Shown: piece after piece, positions 7,332 to 14,176 of the stretch
Layout: every line of letters begins with the position of its first letter
Numbering within the stretch: the first letter of the stretch is position 1
From: Actinomycetota bacterium
GTDB lineage: Bacteria; Actinomycetota; Thermoleophilia; Gaiellales; Gaiellaceae
Assembly: GCA_003162235.1 (NCBI GenBank)
Contig: PMMN01000025.1
Span: 15,210-29,385 of the forward strand
DNA length: 14,176 nt
Direction: 5' to 3'
Position numbers and translations under genes: made by a program
Notes under the pieces: model-generated
What the model saw: only the letters and a program-made list of their open reading frames with translations
What the model was told of the DNA's origin: nothing
Database searches by the model: none

Positions 7332-8339
7332 ATGCCCGCTTCGCTCTCGCCGCGCACTCTCGTGGCACTCACTGCGGCATTCATCGCCGCCGTCTTCATC
7401 TTCGCCGGCGTCTACACGGCGACCCAGCACAAACCAACGCCGAGCCATGTGCGCGTGGGCGTGGTCGGACACGAAACGCTCTTGAAGCTGCAAATCGCAC
7501 TCAGTCTCCCTCCGCTCAAGTCCAGCTACTTCGAGATGACCGAGTACAAGAGCCCCGCCGATCTCAAGACGGCGATCAAGGATCGCAAGATCTACGCGGG
7601 TTTCTACAACCAGGGTAACGGGGCTGTGTTGATCGTTGCGCGCGCGTCCGGGAAGTTGCTGGCCGACAACCTAGTAACGACCGCGAGCGACCTCCTTGCC
7701 AAATTGAAGATACCGCTCACGGTGAAGGATCTCGTGCCTCTGGGCAAGAACGACACGTCGGGGCTCTCCAGCTACACCTATCAGTACGGTCTGCTCGTTC
7801 CGGCGTTCGTCTTCGGCGTTCTCATCTTCATGTTCGCCTCCGGTCTTTCGCTACCCTGGCGGTTGGGATTGATCGGCGGCTATTCGATCGGGTCAGGGAT
7901 CGTGGGGGCGTTGACGGTCGGCCAGTTGATCGGTGCGCTGCCCGGTCACTTCCTCGCTATTGCCGGTCTTGGGGCTCTCTATTCGGCGATGGCGGCGTTG
8001 GTGACCTTCGGTCTAGCCGCGCTGATGGGCTACGCCGGCCTCGCGCTCGCGGGCCTGGCCTTGATCCTGGTCGGTAACAGCACCGGCGGAGGCTCGGTCA
8101 ACCAGGAGTTCCTACCGGACTCGTTCCGCTGGCTTGGTCAGGCGCTTCCGAACGGCGCCTTCATCCGCACCGTTCGCGACACCGTCTACTTCCACGGTCA
8201 CAACACCACCCAGTCGCTGATCGTGGTCTCGGTCTGGGCGCTTGGCGGGCTCGCGCTGATTCTGGTCGCCAACCCCGTCCGCGGACTGTTGGCGCGGGCG
8301 ATGCCGGCGAAGAAGGCCGAGGTCAAGCCGGCTAAATAG
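7332..8339 (+). CDS. YhgE/Pip-like (ABC2_membrane_3 type) membrane protein, copy 1
   Basis: A 335-residue membrane protein: one N-terminal helix (about residues 10-32), an extracytoplasmic domain (about 35-145), then five C-terminal helices (about 150-172, 178-200, 205-232, 232-250 and 298-318) and a Lys-rich tail. The stretch after helix 5, with GNSTGGGSVNQEFLPDSFRW and then ALPNGAFIRTVRDTVYF, corresponds to the N-SSGG-LP-LP-GA-R-YF pattern of YhgE/Pip and ABC-2-like permeases. The ATG at 7332 has a near-perfect AAGGAGG site (7317-7323) 8 nt upstream, so high expression is possible. A paralogue follows at 8504. No ATPase gene is adjacent on this strand. Function is unknown; relatives are suspected of export or of acting as phage receptors (Lactococcus Pip). 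A hairpin terminator follows the stop. Confidence 0.8.
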   Translation: MPASLSPRTLVALTAAFIAAVFIFAGVYTATQHKPTPSHVRVGVVGHETLLKLQIALSLPPLKSSYFEMTEYKSPADLKTAIKDRKIYAGFYNQGNGAVLIVARASGKLLADNLVTTASDLLAKLKIPLTVKDLVPLGKNDTSGLSSYTYQYGLLVPAFVFGVLIFMFASGLSLPWRLGLIGGYSIGSGIVGALTVGQLIGALPGHFLAIAGLGALYSAMAALVTFGLAALMGYAGLALAGLALILVGNSTGGGSVNQEFLPDSFRWLGQALPNGAFIRTVRDTVYFHGHNTTQSLIVVSVWALGGLALILVANPVRGLLARAMPAKKAEVKPAK

Positions 8340-8352
8340 CTCTCCGAATCGT

Positions 8353-8393
8353 CGAGGAGCGCCGCGTTGCCAGGGACGACGCGGCGCTCCTCG
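8353..8393 (+). terminator. Terminator-like hairpin after YhgE-like copy 1
   Basis: Arms at 8353-8367 and 8379-8393 are perfect 15-bp inverted repeats (CGAGGAGCGCCGCGT and its complement) with an 11-nt loop, starting 14 nt after the stop codon. There is no U-tract after it, as is common for hairpin terminators in high-GC actinobacteria. It would end or attenuate transcription between the two paralogues, or stabilise the upstream mRNA 3' end. Confidence 0.68.
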
Positions 8394-8503
8394 CGTAGCA
8401 CACGAGTTTCCTTCCTCCCGGTCGGCCTCGCTCGCCGCGTTGTCTCGGGGCTTGCGCCGGCGCCCGCAACAGGTAAAGATCTCGCAACCCTAGAGGAGAG
8501 AAA

Positions 8504-9502
8504 ATGCCCGAGCGAGTCCCGTTCCGAGCGCTGATCCGTCTTACTGTCCCCTTAGTCGCCGTCAGCTTCGTGTTCGTGGCGATCTATGCCTTCACCCAGC
8601 ACGCTCCCAAGGCGCACGGGCTGCGAATCGCCTTCGTCGGCTCGCCGCTGGCGCGGATTCACTCCCAGATCGGCATGGACGGCGTTTCTCCGGGCGCGTT
8701 CGAGTTGCGCGCGTACCCGACCGCCGCGAGCGCACGCAAGGCGGTGCTCGAGCGCAAGGTCTACGGCGCCTACGTGCAGGGGAACGGTTCGTCGAGCCGG
8801 CTCCTGACCGCTAGCGCGGCCGGCACGAGCGTGCAGCAGGCGATAGAGCACGCCTTCACGGAGATGGTCGCGCACGCACCCGTGGGGATGGGCCGGGTGA
8901 AGCTAGTGAGCGAGGACCTGAAGCCGCTGCCCGCCAACGACTCGCGCGGACTCTCGAGCTCGGCGCTGCAGTTCGGACTGCTCTTGCCCAGCTTCGTCTT
9001 CGGAATTCTCCTGTTCGTCTTCGGGCACGGGGCGGCGCTCGTGCATCGCCTGCTCGCCATCGGGCTGTTCGTCCTCGCCACTGCGCTCGTTGCCGCCCTC
9101 ACGGTGGGCCCGCTGATCGGAGCGCTCTCGGGCCACTTCCTGGCGATCTTCGCCATCGGCGCACTCTTCGCCGGCGCCGCGGCGCTGACCACCTATGGTC
9201 TCGAGGCCGTCCTCGGCTTCGCCGGCACCGGGCTGGCGGCGTTCACGCTGGTGTTGATCGGGAACGCAACCGCCGGCGGGGGCTCGAACCAGGAGTTCCT
9301 GCCGAACGTCTTTCGCCAGGTCGGGCAGGCGCTCCCGAACGGTGCGACCGTCCGCTTCATCCGTAACACCGTCTACTTCAACGGCAACCACACGCACATT
9401 GCGCTGCTGGTGGTCGCGCTCTGGGCACTCGGCGGACTGGCGCTCGTGCTGGTCGCAGAGCCGCTGAAGCGACTACGAAAGGCTGCGAAGCCGGCTCTTT
9501 AG
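8504..9502 (+). CDS. YhgE/Pip-like (ABC2_membrane_3 type) membrane protein, copy 2
   Basis: A 332-residue paralogue of the protein encoded at 7332-8339, with the same plan: N-terminal helix (about 12-30), extracytoplasmic domain (about 33-150), five further helices. The two copies are collinear with almost no gaps and share many identical blocks: TQH after helix 1, VYGAYVQGNG versus IYAGFYNQGNG, GLSS before helix 2, LTVG-LIGAL-GHFLAI, SNQEFLP/VNQEFLP, GQALPNGA and NTVYF/DTVYF, then ALWALGGLAL/SVWALGGLAL. The membrane half is clearly more conserved than the outer domain, suggesting a kept membrane mechanism with divergent outer domains. The ATG at 8504 has GAGGAG (8493-8498) 5 nt upstream. It ends tail to tail with the ABC permease gene. 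Function unknown as for copy 1. Confidence 0.8.
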   Translation: MPERVPFRALIRLTVPLVAVSFVFVAIYAFTQHAPKAHGLRIAFVGSPLARIHSQIGMDGVSPGAFELRAYPTAASARKAVLERKVYGAYVQGNGSSSRLLTASAAGTSVQQAIEHAFTEMVAHAPVGMGRVKLVSEDLKPLPANDSRGLSSSALQFGLLLPSFVFGILLFVFGHGAALVHRLLAIGLFVLATALVAALTVGPLIGALSGHFLAIFAIGALFAGAAALTTYGLEAVLGFAGTGLAAFTLVLIGNATAGGGSNQEFLPNVFRQVGQALPNGATVRFIRNTVYFNGNHTHIALLVVALWALGGLALVLVAEPLKRLRKAAKPAL

Positions 9503-10275
9503 ATCGAATTCTGATAGGTGCGCACCGTCCGCATCGCGAAGAGCATGCAGACGACGAGTAGACCGGCCAGCAGTCCCAGATGCTCGCCCACCGAGCTCCA
9601 GTTCGTACCCGGGTTGATCGCTGCCCTCGAAGCCTCCACTGCCCAGTTGAGCGGGTTGTAACGGGAGGCGACCCGCATCCAGTGCGGGATCAGGGTCTGC
9701 TTCATGAAGGCGGAGGAGAGGAAGGTGAGCGGCAGCATGAAGACGTTGAGGGTGGCGATCAGAGTCTCCTCGCGGCGGAAGATCAGCGCCAGGCCGTTCG
9801 AGACGGCGTTGAGCGATCCCCCGAGCAGTATGGCCGCCGTGAACATGACGAGCAGGCCGAGGGCGCCGTTGGCGAAGTGGGCGCCGAGGGCGTAGGCCAT
9901 CACGACGATGATCGCGGCCTGGATGATGATCGTGACCGCCGTCAGCGCAACGTGACCGATGAAGAAGGACGAGCGTCGCATCGGCGAGACGAGCAGGCGG
10001 TCGACGACGCCGCGGTTGAGGTCGTCGATCGTCGCCATCCCGTTCCAGCCGCCCGAGAAGAAGGCCGTCATGATCACGACGCCGGGCGCCAGGAACTGGA
10101 TGTAGGAGTGGTAGCCGAAGCCCGGGATCTTGGTGACGCTCTTGAAGAGGGGACCGAAGAGCAGCAGCCAGATAACCGGCTGGATCAGCGTCACGACGAT
10201 CCACCAGGGCTGGCGGAGAAGCCTGCGCAGGTCGCGGTCGGTCATCGTCAGGCTGTGACTGAGTAGCTCGCTCAT
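9499..10275 (-). CDS. ABC-2 type exporter permease, DrrB-like
   Basis: A 258-residue ABC-2 membrane permease with six predicted helices. Family features: an N-terminal cytoplasmic coupling helix region with DRDLRRLLRQPWWIVVTLIQ, then LLLFGPLF, the FLAPGVVIMTAFF segment, the cytoplasmic loop DDLNRGVVDRLLVSPMRRS typical of DrrB/NodJ permeases, and LPLTFLSSAFM followed by RYNPLNWAVEASRA. It would form the membrane channel with the ATPase encoded just upstream and export a hydrophobic compound or lipid-like substrate. The frame is open much further upstream, but the ATG at 10275 is the true start: it overlaps the TGA of the ATPase gene as ATGA (translational coupling), and the conserved N-terminus starts there. 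Confidence 0.93.
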   Translation of the reverse strand: MSELLSHSLTMTDRDLRRLLRQPWWIVVTLIQPVIWLLLFGPLFKSVTKIPGFGYHSYIQFLAPGVVIMTAFFSGGWNGMATIDDLNRGVVDRLLVSPMRRSSFFIGHVALTAVTIIIQAAIIVVMAYALGAHFANGALGLLVMFTAAILLGGSLNAVSNGLALIFRREETLIATLNVFMLPLTFLSSAFMKQTLIPHWMRVASRYNPLNWAVEASRAAINPGTNWSSVGEHLGLLAGLLVVCMLFAMRTVRTYQNSI

Positions 10276-11291
10276 CTGCTCTCTTCTCCCGAAGGCTTCT
10301 GCCTGCGGCCGCCTTCCTCGTCGGCGCGCGCGAACTCGCGTCCCGTGTAGCGCATGTAGACGTCGTCGAGCGAGGGGCGCGAGACCGTTACCGAGTTGAC
10401 CGTCAGCCCCTTCGCCTCCAGCGCCTGCAGCACGAGCGGAACCGCGGTGGCGCCGTGCTCGACGCGGGCGCGCAAGCATTTGACGTCGTGATCGAGGTGG
10501 CGGATTCCCTTGACGTTCGCGAGCGCGGCGTTGATGGCGCCGTCCCCGGCGTCCTCGCGCAGCTCGACATGGATCGTGTCGCCTTCGAGCTCCTCTTTCA
10601 GCTCCTCGGGCGAACCGGTCGCCACGACCTTGCCTCGATCGAGAATCGCCAGGCTGGCGGCGAGCTGGTCGGCCTCCTCGAGGTAGTGCGTGGTGAGCAG
10701 GATGGTCAGGCCTTCCTCGTGCGTAAGGCGCTCGATCTCCTGCCACATCTCGGTTCTGACTTCGGGGTCGAGACCGGTCGTGGGCTCGTCGAGGAAGAGC
10801 ACCTGCGGACGGTGCACGAGCGCGGTGGCGATGTCGAGGCGGCGCTGCATTCCGCCCGAGTAGTCGCGGGCGACGCGTTTGGCGGACTCGCGCAACCCGA
10901 ACTGGTCGAGCAGCTCGTCTACCCGGTGTTTGAGCTCGCGGCCGTGGATCGAGCGGATCAGTCCCTGCAGGCGCAGGTTCTCGCGCCCGCTCAGGTTGAC
11001 GTCGACACCCGAGGTCTGCCCGACAACGCCGATCGCCTCGCGCACCTGCTTCGCCTGCGTGACGACATCGAGACCGGCGACGCGCACGGTCCCAGAGGTC
11101 GGGAAGGAAAGGGTGGTCGCGATCTTGACGGCGGTCGTCTTGCCGGCGCCGTTTGGCCCCAGCAACCCGAAGACCGAACCGGCCGGAATCGAGAGATCGA
11201 TGCCGTCCAGGGCGCGGATCCCACCCTTGTAGATCTTGACCAGGTTCTCGGTCTCGATCGCGTAGCCGTTCTGTCGCTCGTTGTGGTTCAT
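10272..11291 (-). CDS. ABC exporter ATPase, DrrA-like
   Basis: A 339-residue cytoplasmic ATPase of the daunorubicin-resistance DrrA group. All motifs are intact: Walker A GPNGAGKT (45-52), Q-loop Gln92, signature YSGGMQ (144-149), Walker B VLFLDEP (164-170) with catalytic Glu169, and H-loop His202 in LLTTHYLEEADQL. A C-terminal domain of about 110 residues follows, ending with the DVYMRYTGREF segment usual in DrrA-like proteins. It pairs with the permease encoded next (4-bp overlap) to form an exporter; in antibiotic producers such pairs give self-resistance, but no biosynthetic genes are near, so the substrate is unknown. ATG start at 11291 without a clear ribosome site; a possible -10 box TAGATT lies at 11307-11312, which would give a very short leader (weak). 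Confidence 0.95.
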   Translation of the reverse strand: MNHNERQNGYAIETENLVKIYKGGIRALDGIDLSIPAGSVFGLLGPNGAGKTTAVKIATTLSFPTSGTVRVAGLDVVTQAKQVREAIGVVGQTSGVDVNLSGRENLRLQGLIRSIHGRELKHRVDELLDQFGLRESAKRVARDYSGGMQRRLDIATALVHRPQVLFLDEPTTGLDPEVRTEMWQEIERLTHEEGLTILLTTHYLEEADQLAASLAILDRGKVVATGSPEELKEELEGDTIHVELREDAGDGAINAALANVKGIRHLDHDVKCLRARVEHGATAVPLVLQALEAKGLTVNSVTVSRPSLDDVYMRYTGREFARADEEGGRRQKPSGEESR

Positions 11292-11410
11292 GAGCCGGAG
11301 CCGAACAATCTATCGGCTCGCTTTCTTTCCCGAAAGGGTGGAATCAACCGGAGGTGTCTCGCAACCGAGCTAATCTGAAACCAGACTCGATCGCGGGAGG
11401 GCAAGAGCAG

Positions 11411-12349
11411 ATGCAAACGCGCACCTTAGGCAGAACGGGATTGGAGATCAGCGTCGTCGGCTTTGGCGCCTGGGCGCTCGGAGGTGGCGGCTGGGAGTGG
11501 GGCTGGGGCCCGCAGGACGACGCCGACTCGATCGCCGCCATCCAGAGGGCACTCGAGCTGGGAGTCAACTGGATCGACACCGCCCCGATCTACGGCTTCG
11601 GCCGCTCCGAAGAGGTGGTCGGACGCGCGCTTGCGCAGATGTCCGAAAAGCCCTATGTCTTCACCAAGTGCGGCCTCGAGGGCAAGGACGGCACCGGTGT
11701 CAGGGAGCTCAAGGCGGCCACGATCGAGCGCCAGTGCGAGGACTCCTTGCGCCGGCTCGGAGTCGAGGCGATTGACCTCTATCAGATCCACTGGCCCGAT
11801 CCTGAAGAGGACATCGAGGAGGGCTGGGCGGCCTGCGTGGCGCTTCTAAGCGCGGGCAGCGTTAGGCACATCGGCGTCTCCAACTTCAGCGTCTCGCAGC
11901 TGGAGAGGATCGGGGTCTTGGCACCGGTGGAGTCTTTGCAGCCGCCCTACTCGCTGATCAACCGAGGCATCGAGGAAGAGATCCTGCCCTACTGCGCTCG
12001 CGAGGAGGTCGGTGTGATTGCCTACTCGCCGATGGCCTCCGGCCTACTCACCGGCAAGTTCAGTGTCGAGCGGGCGGCCGCGCTGCCCGCGGACGACTTC
12101 CGCTCGCACGTTCCGCACTTCCAGGAACCCGAGCTGTTAGGCAACCTCGCCGCCGCCGAGCGCTTGCGTGAGGTGGGTGAGCGCCACAACGCCTCCGCGG
12201 GGGCGGTCGCCGTGGCCTGGGCGCTGCGCGACCCGGTCGTGACCGGCGCCATCGTCGGCTTCCGCCACGCCGACCAGGTAGACGGGATCCTGCCGGCCGC
12301 GGGTGAGCTCGTGCTCGGCGCCGAGGAGATCGCCTTCGTCGAGGGCTGA
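11411..12349 (+). CDS. Aldo/keto reductase
   Basis: A 312-residue NADPH-dependent oxidoreductase of the aldo/keto reductase superfamily (TIM barrel). The catalytic tetrad is present: Asp56 and Tyr61 in NWIDTAPIYG, Lys86 in FTKCG and His127 in YQIHWPD. Further family landmarks are the N-terminal LGRTGLEISVVGFGAWALGG, IGVSNFS after the fourth strand region, IAYSPMASGLLTGKF, and a C-terminal cofactor-binding part with AVAWALRDPVVTGAIVGFR. It resembles the YajO/Tas-like, potassium-channel-beta-like subgroup; the physiological carbonyl substrate is not known. The ATG at 11411 is chosen because GGGAGGG (11395-11401) lies 9 nt upstream and homology begins at the next residues; the frame is open to 11354. 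It is divergent from the ABC exporter and convergent with the acetyltransferase gene. Confidence 0.95.
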   Translation: MQTRTLGRTGLEISVVGFGAWALGGGGWEWGWGPQDDADSIAAIQRALELGVNWIDTAPIYGFGRSEEVVGRALAQMSEKPYVFTKCGLEGKDGTGVRELKAATIERQCEDSLRRLGVEAIDLYQIHWPDPEEDIEEGWAACVALLSAGSVRHIGVSNFSVSQLERIGVLAPVESLQPPYSLINRGIEEEILPYCAREEVGVIAYSPMASGLLTGKFSVERAAALPADDFRSHVPHFQEPELLGNLAAAERLREVGERHNASAGAVAVAWALRDPVVTGAIVGFRHADQVDGILPAAGELVLGAEEIAFVEG

Positions 12350-12411
12350 GAGCGGAAGGTTCCCGACACCGGTGTACGGCCGTGCGCTCGATCTTGGCTG
12401 CGGCCCGGAAA

Positions 12412-12867
12412 TTAAGCCAGGTGCTTGACGAAGAGGAGGCGGTTCTCCCCGGGACCGGCGTAGTCGTCGAGTACCCGTTCCAACTCGAAGCCGAGCGCCT
12501 CGTGGAAGGTGACAGAGCCCGTGTTGAAGGGTGCAGTGACGAAATGGACGAACGAGCGTCCGTGTTCTCGCGCCGTCTCGAAGAAGGCCTCGTACAGCTT
12601 CCGTCCGATTCCTTGGCGGCGCAGTTCGGGCGCGACTCCGATCATGTGCACGTAAGCCTCGGCGGGATCGGTCTGGGAGAGGAAGCCGCAGAGAAAACCG
12701 GCCAGGGTGCAATCGCTCGTCTCGGCGATGAAGCTCGAGCCCTCGAAGTGCACGAAGAAGACGCCGGCCAGGTGCTGGGTCATCTCGCGCCCGCCCCACC
12801 ACTCGTTCACGAGCGGGTAGATGCGCCCGTAGTCGGAGGGGCGAGCGTGGCGGATCTCGATCTCCAT
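12412..12867 (-). CDS. GNAT family N-acetyltransferase
   Basis: A 151-residue cytosolic acetyltransferase. It begins with the usual first strand IEIRHARPSDYGRIYPLV and contains the acetyl-CoA pyrophosphate-binding loop RRQGIGRKLYEAFF (Arg/Gln-X-X-Gly-X-Gly, residues 83-88 onward), preceded by the strand YVHMIGVAPE; the C-terminal part has NTGSVTFHEALGFELE typical of motif B. The acceptor substrate (small amine or protein) is not predictable. The frame is open to 12975, but the extension has no conserved features, so the ATG at 12867 is preferred. No ribosome site precedes it; a TACGCT -10-like box (12875-12880) lies exactly 7 nt upstream, hinting at a leaderless mRNA, though no -35 box is apparent. 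Confidence 0.9.
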   Translation of the reverse strand: MEIEIRHARPSDYGRIYPLVNEWWGGREMTQHLAGVFFVHFEGSSFIAETSDCTLAGFLCGFLSQTDPAEAYVHMIGVAPELRRQGIGRKLYEAFFETAREHGRSFVHFVTAPFNTGSVTFHEALGFELERVLDDYAGPGENRLLFVKHLA

Positions 12868-13038
12868 CTTTGAGAGCGTAACGGCTACGAGGTGGTCTCC
12901 GCCGTGAATGCGCTCGGCTCGGCTGGCTGATACTTCGCGTGAGACTGGCACAGAGATGACACTATCCGTGCGCATTTTCTAGCTACCGTTTCACGACCCC
13001 GCGGGTGGGTGGATCTAGGCGGGGGGCTGCGGAACCTG

Positions 13039-13953
13039 ATGCCCGCGGCCCCTACGATGCAGCCTGCGATCACTAACATCGGCACCGTGCGCGTGATCGA
13101 GATGGAAGCCCGCTCGGCTCTCGTCCAGTCCGGGCTCGGCGGCGTCGACTACGTCGTCAACCCCTACACCGGTTGCCGTTTCGGCTGCTCCTACTGCTAC
13201 GCGACCTTCATGAGCCGCTATGTCTCGGAGCCGATCTCTGCCTGGGGCGAGTACGTCTACGTGAAGCGGAACCTGGTCGAGCTGTTCGAGCGGGAGCTTG
13301 CGCGGATGAAGCCCGAACGCCGCATGCGCTCGATCTTCATGAGCTCGGTGACCGATCCCTACCAGGGCGCCGAGGCCAAGTACCGGCTCACGCGCGGCGT
13401 CATGACAGCTCTCGCTCGCGAGCGCTACCCCGGCTCGGTCGCCGTACTGACCAAGTCGCCGATGCTGTTGCGAGACATCGATCTCTTCCGCGAGCTGCCC
13501 GACTTCGAGGCCGGGCTGACCGTCACCAGCGGCGAGGACGAGATCTCGCGCTGGCTCGAGGTGCACGCGCCGCCGCCTCGCAAGCGGCTGGAGGCGCTAC
13601 GCGCTCTGAACGAGGCGGGGATCCGTACTTACGCCTTCGTCGGTCCGCTCGTGCCGCACTTCGTCGAGCGCCCCGAGCTGCTCGAGGATTTGTTCGCGCG
13701 TCTCGCCGATGCCGGCGTTCGCCGCGTCTATGTCGAGCACCTGAATGCCAAGGGCTACATCCGCAAGCGCCTAGACGAGGTGGTTGGGCGCCAGTCGGAG
13801 CTGGTGCGCGGCGCTTACGCCGAGGCGCGCACGCGTGAGCACCGCACTCGCCTGGAGGAGATCGTCTCGGAGCTGATCGAGCGCCACGGGATGGAGCTGC
13901 GCCTGGGCGCCGTGATCGACCACCCCGAGAACGAGACCAGGTCGCGACCGTGA
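13039..13953 (+). CDS. Radical SAM protein, Rv2578c/SplB-like
   Basis: A 304-residue radical SAM enzyme. The iron-sulphur cluster motif CX3CX2C is intact at Cys46, Cys50 and Cys53 in NPYTGCRFGCSYCYA. The motif context (NPYTGC-x-x-GC-YCYA), followed by MSSVTDPYQGAEAKYRLTRG and VAVLTKSPMLLRDIDLF, is that of the Rv2578c-type branch related to spore photoproduct lyase (SplB). The true reaction of this branch is unproven; a DNA-repair role must not be assumed. Start is uncertain: in-frame candidates are GTG 13009, ATG 13039 and ATG 13057, none with a good ribosome site; the conserved region starts at about VRVIEMEARSAL, which any of them would include. It is divergent from the GNAT gene and its stop is 4 nt from the stop of the cupin gene on the other strand. 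Confidence 0.92.
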   Translation: MPAAPTMQPAITNIGTVRVIEMEARSALVQSGLGGVDYVVNPYTGCRFGCSYCYATFMSRYVSEPISAWGEYVYVKRNLVELFERELARMKPERRMRSIFMSSVTDPYQGAEAKYRLTRGVMTALARERYPGSVAVLTKSPMLLRDIDLFRELPDFEAGLTVTSGEDEISRWLEVHAPPPRKRLEALRALNEAGIRTYAFVGPLVPHFVERPELLEDLFARLADAGVRRVYVEHLNAKGYIRKRLDEVVGRQSELVRGAYAEARTREHRTRLEEIVSELIERHGMELRLGAVIDHPENETRSRP

Positions 13954-13957
13954 TCGG

Positions 13958-14176
13958 CTAGCTCGGCAGCCAGCCCTCGCGATACTCGACATCCGCGTTG
14001 GGCCGGAAGCGTGCGTAAGCCTCGTTCGGATCCGCGGTCTCGACATCGACTCCCGCGCCGTGGCGCTGTGCCGGATCGCTTGCGGGATATATGACGTCTC
14101 CTCCCGTACGACTACCGACGGCCAGGATCGCGCAGGGGCCCGAGCCGGCACCGACGAAGACGTGCTCCGTCCAGGC
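13958..14176 (-). CDS. Cupin domain-containing protein, C-terminal end (cut by window edge)
   Basis: The last 72 codons of a minus-strand gene that begins outside the window. The frame is open from the edge to a TAG at 13958-13960. The peptide has TEHVFVGAGSGPCAILAVGS, a final beta-strand pair with the GAG-GPCAIL-VG pattern seen at the end of single-domain cupins in actinobacteria, then a YPASDPAQRHGAGVDVETAD tail. No metal-binding His cluster lies in the visible part, which is expected because it is upstream. A small-molecule binding or dioxygenase-like role is possible, but the fold call is based on a short segment. It converges with the radical SAM gene, 4 nt between stops. Confidence 0.62.
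   Translation of the reverse strand, partial: AWTEHVFVGAGSGPCAILAVGSRTGGDVIYPASDPAQRHGAGVDVETADPNEAYARFRPNADVEYREGWLPS

Noticed and set aside
10276..10746. Upstream extension of the permease frame (about 157 extra residues, Arg/Gly-rich) as part of the protein.
   Set aside because: It lies entirely inside the ABC ATPase gene in another frame and has the Arg-rich composition of a shadow frame; the ATGA overlap marks the true start.
11325..11336. CTTTC-CC-GAAAG palindrome between the ABC exporter and aldo/keto reductase genes, a possible operator.
   Set aside because: 5-bp arms in one spacer; no second copy seen and no regulator gene next to it.
12366..12402. ACACCGGTGT palindrome and GGCCG/GCGGCC pairing between the aldo/keto reductase and GNAT stops as a bidirectional terminator.
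   Set aside because: The palindrome has no loop and the other stem is weak and interrupted.
1..14176. Search for a defence system, toxin-antitoxin pair, retron, CRISPR array, prophage or insertion sequence.
   Set aside because: No repeats, transposase, reverse transcriptase, nuclease or small overlapping toxin-antitoxin genes were found; apart from the decayed remnant the genes look like ordinary chromosomal content.

Overview
This is a high-GC window with many GTG/TTG starts and short or overlapping intergenic spaces. The gene content is typical of Actinomycetota: a PadR regulator paired with a HAAS-type protein, a DrrAB-like ABC exporter, YhgE/Pip-like permease proteins, a two-hotdog acyl-ACP thioesterase and an Rv2578c/SplB-like radical SAM protein. 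A deep-branching lineage such as Thermoleophilia is my guess; no rRNA or other marker confirms it. I found no tRNA, rRNA, CRISPR array, insertion sequence, phage gene or recognisable defence system.

Layout. Positions 1-567 (minus): a PadR repressor gene translationally coupled to a HAAS-domain gene that runs off the left edge; the PadR gene has a good -35/-10 promoter placed for a leaderless mRNA. Positions 699-2033 (plus): a CPA2/Kef-type cation:proton antiporter, meeting tail to tail a six-TM membrane protein of unknown function (2030-3211, minus). A divergent spacer with a strong hairpin follows, then an acyl-ACP thioesterase-like gene (3490-4251, plus). Positions 4362-6824 (minus): an MFS_3 exporter followed by an AI-2E-family membrane protein. 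Positions 6825-7331 hold no intact gene; within them (7069-7250) lies what looks like an internally deleted DJ-1/PfpI gene in which only the two ends survive, in different frames.

Positions 7332-9502 (plus): two tandem paralogous membrane proteins of the YhgE/Pip / ABC2_membrane_3 type with a perfect 15-bp terminator-like hairpin between them. They converge on a DrrAB-like ABC transporter operon (9499-11291, minus, ATGA overlap). Then come an aldo/keto reductase (11411-12349, plus), a GNAT acetyltransferase (12412-12867, minus), a radical SAM protein (13039-13953, plus) and the C-terminal end of a cupin-like protein (13958-14176, minus).

Functionally the window is dominated by membrane transport: one antiporter, one MFS, one AI-2E, two YhgE-like proteins and one ABC exporter, with small enzymes interspersed. 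Physical coupling is clear only for PadR-HAAS and for the ABC pair, and is likely for MFS-AI-2E. The least ordinary elements are the tandem YhgE-like pair facing the ABC exporter, the DJ-1/PfpI remnant, and the unknown six-TM protein.
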